The notes beneath the pieces are model-generated. The model was not told the DNA's origin, searched no databases, and saw only the letters and a list, made by a program, of their open reading frames with translations. From Fidelibacterota bacterium (GTDB taxonomy: Bacteria > Fidelibacterota > UBA8477 > JABMPR01), in assembly GCA_030596225.1 (NCBI GenBank), contig JAUVKO010000019.1, positions 1 to 15,083 of the forward strand: DNA of 15,083 bases, read 5' to 3'. The position numbers were made by a program, and so were the translations under genes. Each line of letters begins with the position of its first letter. The first letter of the stretch is position 1. This document shows positions 14,244 through 15,083 of the stretch, piece by piece.

Positions 14244-15083
14244 TTATTTGGGGTTATAGACAATCCCCGTTCCACCAGTGATTCCCTCGACGGAAAAGAT
14301 AGGGCCATCGAGATTGAATCCACCCTCACACTCGAAGGGTTTGAGCAAATAGACAGAGTCGAGATCGTTGTGGGCAAAACAGCCGAAACCACAGGAAAGG
14401 TGAACTGAGGCGGCAAGACCGATTTTAGACTCCATCATGGCACCGATCATAAGTCCGATATTAGCAGTGCGACAGATAGAGATGATTTCAAGTGCACCGA
14501 GAATTCCACACTTGGCAACCTTGATATTGATCATATCAGCCGCTCCCTCACGTACCACACGGAGTGCATCTTCAGGGGTGAAAACTGTTTCGTCAGCCGC
14601 GATGGGCAGCGGGCAGTGGTCGCGTACAAAACGCATCCCTTCGAAGTCGTCTTTACGCACTGGCTGCTCAAACATGCTGATGTTGGCACCGCGTGCATTG
14701 GCACGTCGTATGAGTTCGACAGCATCCTTTGGCGAAAAGGCCTGATTGGCATCCAGCGATATTTCGGCATCATGAGCATTATCGCGTACAGCTACAATAC
14801 GATCAGCATCGGTCTGGACATCCATACCGACTTTAATTTTGAGCTTGTTGAATCCCTGTTTAATGAATTTAGCGGCATCTTCACCCGCCTTTTCCGGCGT
14901 ACCCAGCGAAAGTGTCATGTCGGTCTCAACCGATTTTTTAACCCCGCCGAACATGTCGGCCAGTGAAACGCCCTGTGACTTGCCAAAGGCATCAAGCACG
15001 GCAATCTCCAGACCGCTGTGCGCTGCAACCTGAGAACGGATAGCATTGCGTGTCTCGTTCAAAATCCCGCGCCACGAACGAAT
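14244..15083 (-). CDS. L-Ala-D/L-Glu epimerase-like dipeptide epimerase (enolase superfamily), 5' end outside window
   Basis: Predicted to interconvert L-Ala-D-Glu and L-Ala-L-Glu so that the murein dipeptide can be used. The frame is open to the right edge, and the capping-domain start (roughly 70-90 residues by family length) is missing. Numbering from the TTG at 15062: KLKIKVG (Lys75 and Lys77), SLDANQAF (Asp104), MFEQPV (Glu132), AADETV (Asp157), INIKVAKCG (Lys181) and GAMMESKIGLAASVHL (207-222). HNDLDSVYLL (231-240) supplies the Asp-x-Asp (233, 235) that in dipeptide epimerases binds the substrate amino group. That pair separates it from MenC and muconate cycloisomerases. It is GC-richer than the rest (35 of 60 at 14581-14640). 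The downstream NlpC/P60 peptidase and LysA support murein-peptide use. Exact dipeptide preference is not certain. Confidence 0.87.
   Translation of the reverse strand: MRSWRGILNETRNAIRSQVAAHSGLEIAVLDAFGKSQGVSLADMFGGVKKSVETDMTLSLGTPEKAGEDAAKFIKQGFNKLKIKVGMDVQTDADRIVAVRDNAHDAEISLDANQAFSPKDAVELIRRANARGANISMFEQPVRKDDFEGMRFVRDHCPLPIAADETVFTPEDALRVVREGAADMINIKVAKCGILGALEIISICRTANIGLMIGAMMESKIGLAASVHLSCGFGCFAHNDLDSVYLLKPFECEGGFNLDGPIFSVEGITGGTGIVYNPK

Noticed and set aside
14230..14255. Terminator after the epimerase from CCCC...GGGG pairing
   Set aside because: The stem is only 4 bp with an 11-base loop and no U-tract. The next gene, lysA, is in the same direction and close by.
1..15083. CRISPR array, tRNA, rRNA, transposase or phage gene
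   Set aside because: No regularly spaced direct repeats, cloverleaf sequence, rRNA motif or integrase/transposase motif was found on reading both strands.

Overview
This window reads as a stretch of Gram-negative bacterial chromosome that makes menaquinone. The RND-type exporter, the meso-diaminopimelate enzymes and the men genes fit that. The dispersed palindromic repeats of the 'CTCGACTCCGCTCGGGATGAC' and 'GCGGATTACAC...ATCCGTG' kinds are, from memory, common in uncultured bacteria of the Bacteroidetes/Marinimicrobia/Calditrichota (FCB-like) sort. The phylum is therefore a low-confidence inference. No rRNA, tRNA, CRISPR array, transposase or phage gene was seen.

Left part (1-3679, + strand): the 3' two-thirds of an RND/MMPL-type membrane transporter enters from the left edge. 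Its last codons run into a palindromic repeat. Two overlapping, very AT-rich SAM-dependent methyltransferase genes of unknown substrate follow. Next comes about 360 bp without a convincing gene, carrying a 7-bp hairpin and fragments that look like dispersed repeats.

Centre (3680-11976, + strand): a compact menaquinone operon in the order menD-menH-menB-menA-menC-menE, followed 17 bp later by a MATE-family exporter. These genes cover isochorismate to SEPHCHC (MenD), SHCHC (MenH), OSB (MenC), OSB-CoA (MenE), DHNA-CoA (MenB) and prenylation of DHNA (MenA). Isochorismate synthase (menF), a DHNA-CoA thioesterase and the final methylase (menG/ubiE) are not in the window. menD contains an in-frame copy of a dispersed repeat in the linker between its first two domains. 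Several starts are not ATG: GTG for menD and menB, probably TTG for menC.

Right part (15083-12040, - strand, convergent with the men operon): an L-Ala-D/L-Glu epimerase-like enolase-superfamily protein (cut by the right edge), an E. coli-type diaminopimelate decarboxylase (lysA), and a cytoplasmic-looking SH3b + NlpC/P60 peptidase of the YkfC type. Together they could turn a recycled murein tripeptide into L-Ala-L-Glu and L-lysine: the peptidase cuts the D-Glu-mDAP bond, the epimerase fixes the dipeptide, and LysA decarboxylates the freed mDAP. lysA is visibly more AT-rich than its neighbours, so it may have been inserted into an older epimerase/peptidase pair.

Most of the window is well-explained housekeeping and accessory metabolism. 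The observations most worth a second look are the repeat-derived coding sequence in menD and at the end of the RND gene, and the murein-tripeptide-to-lysine gene set.
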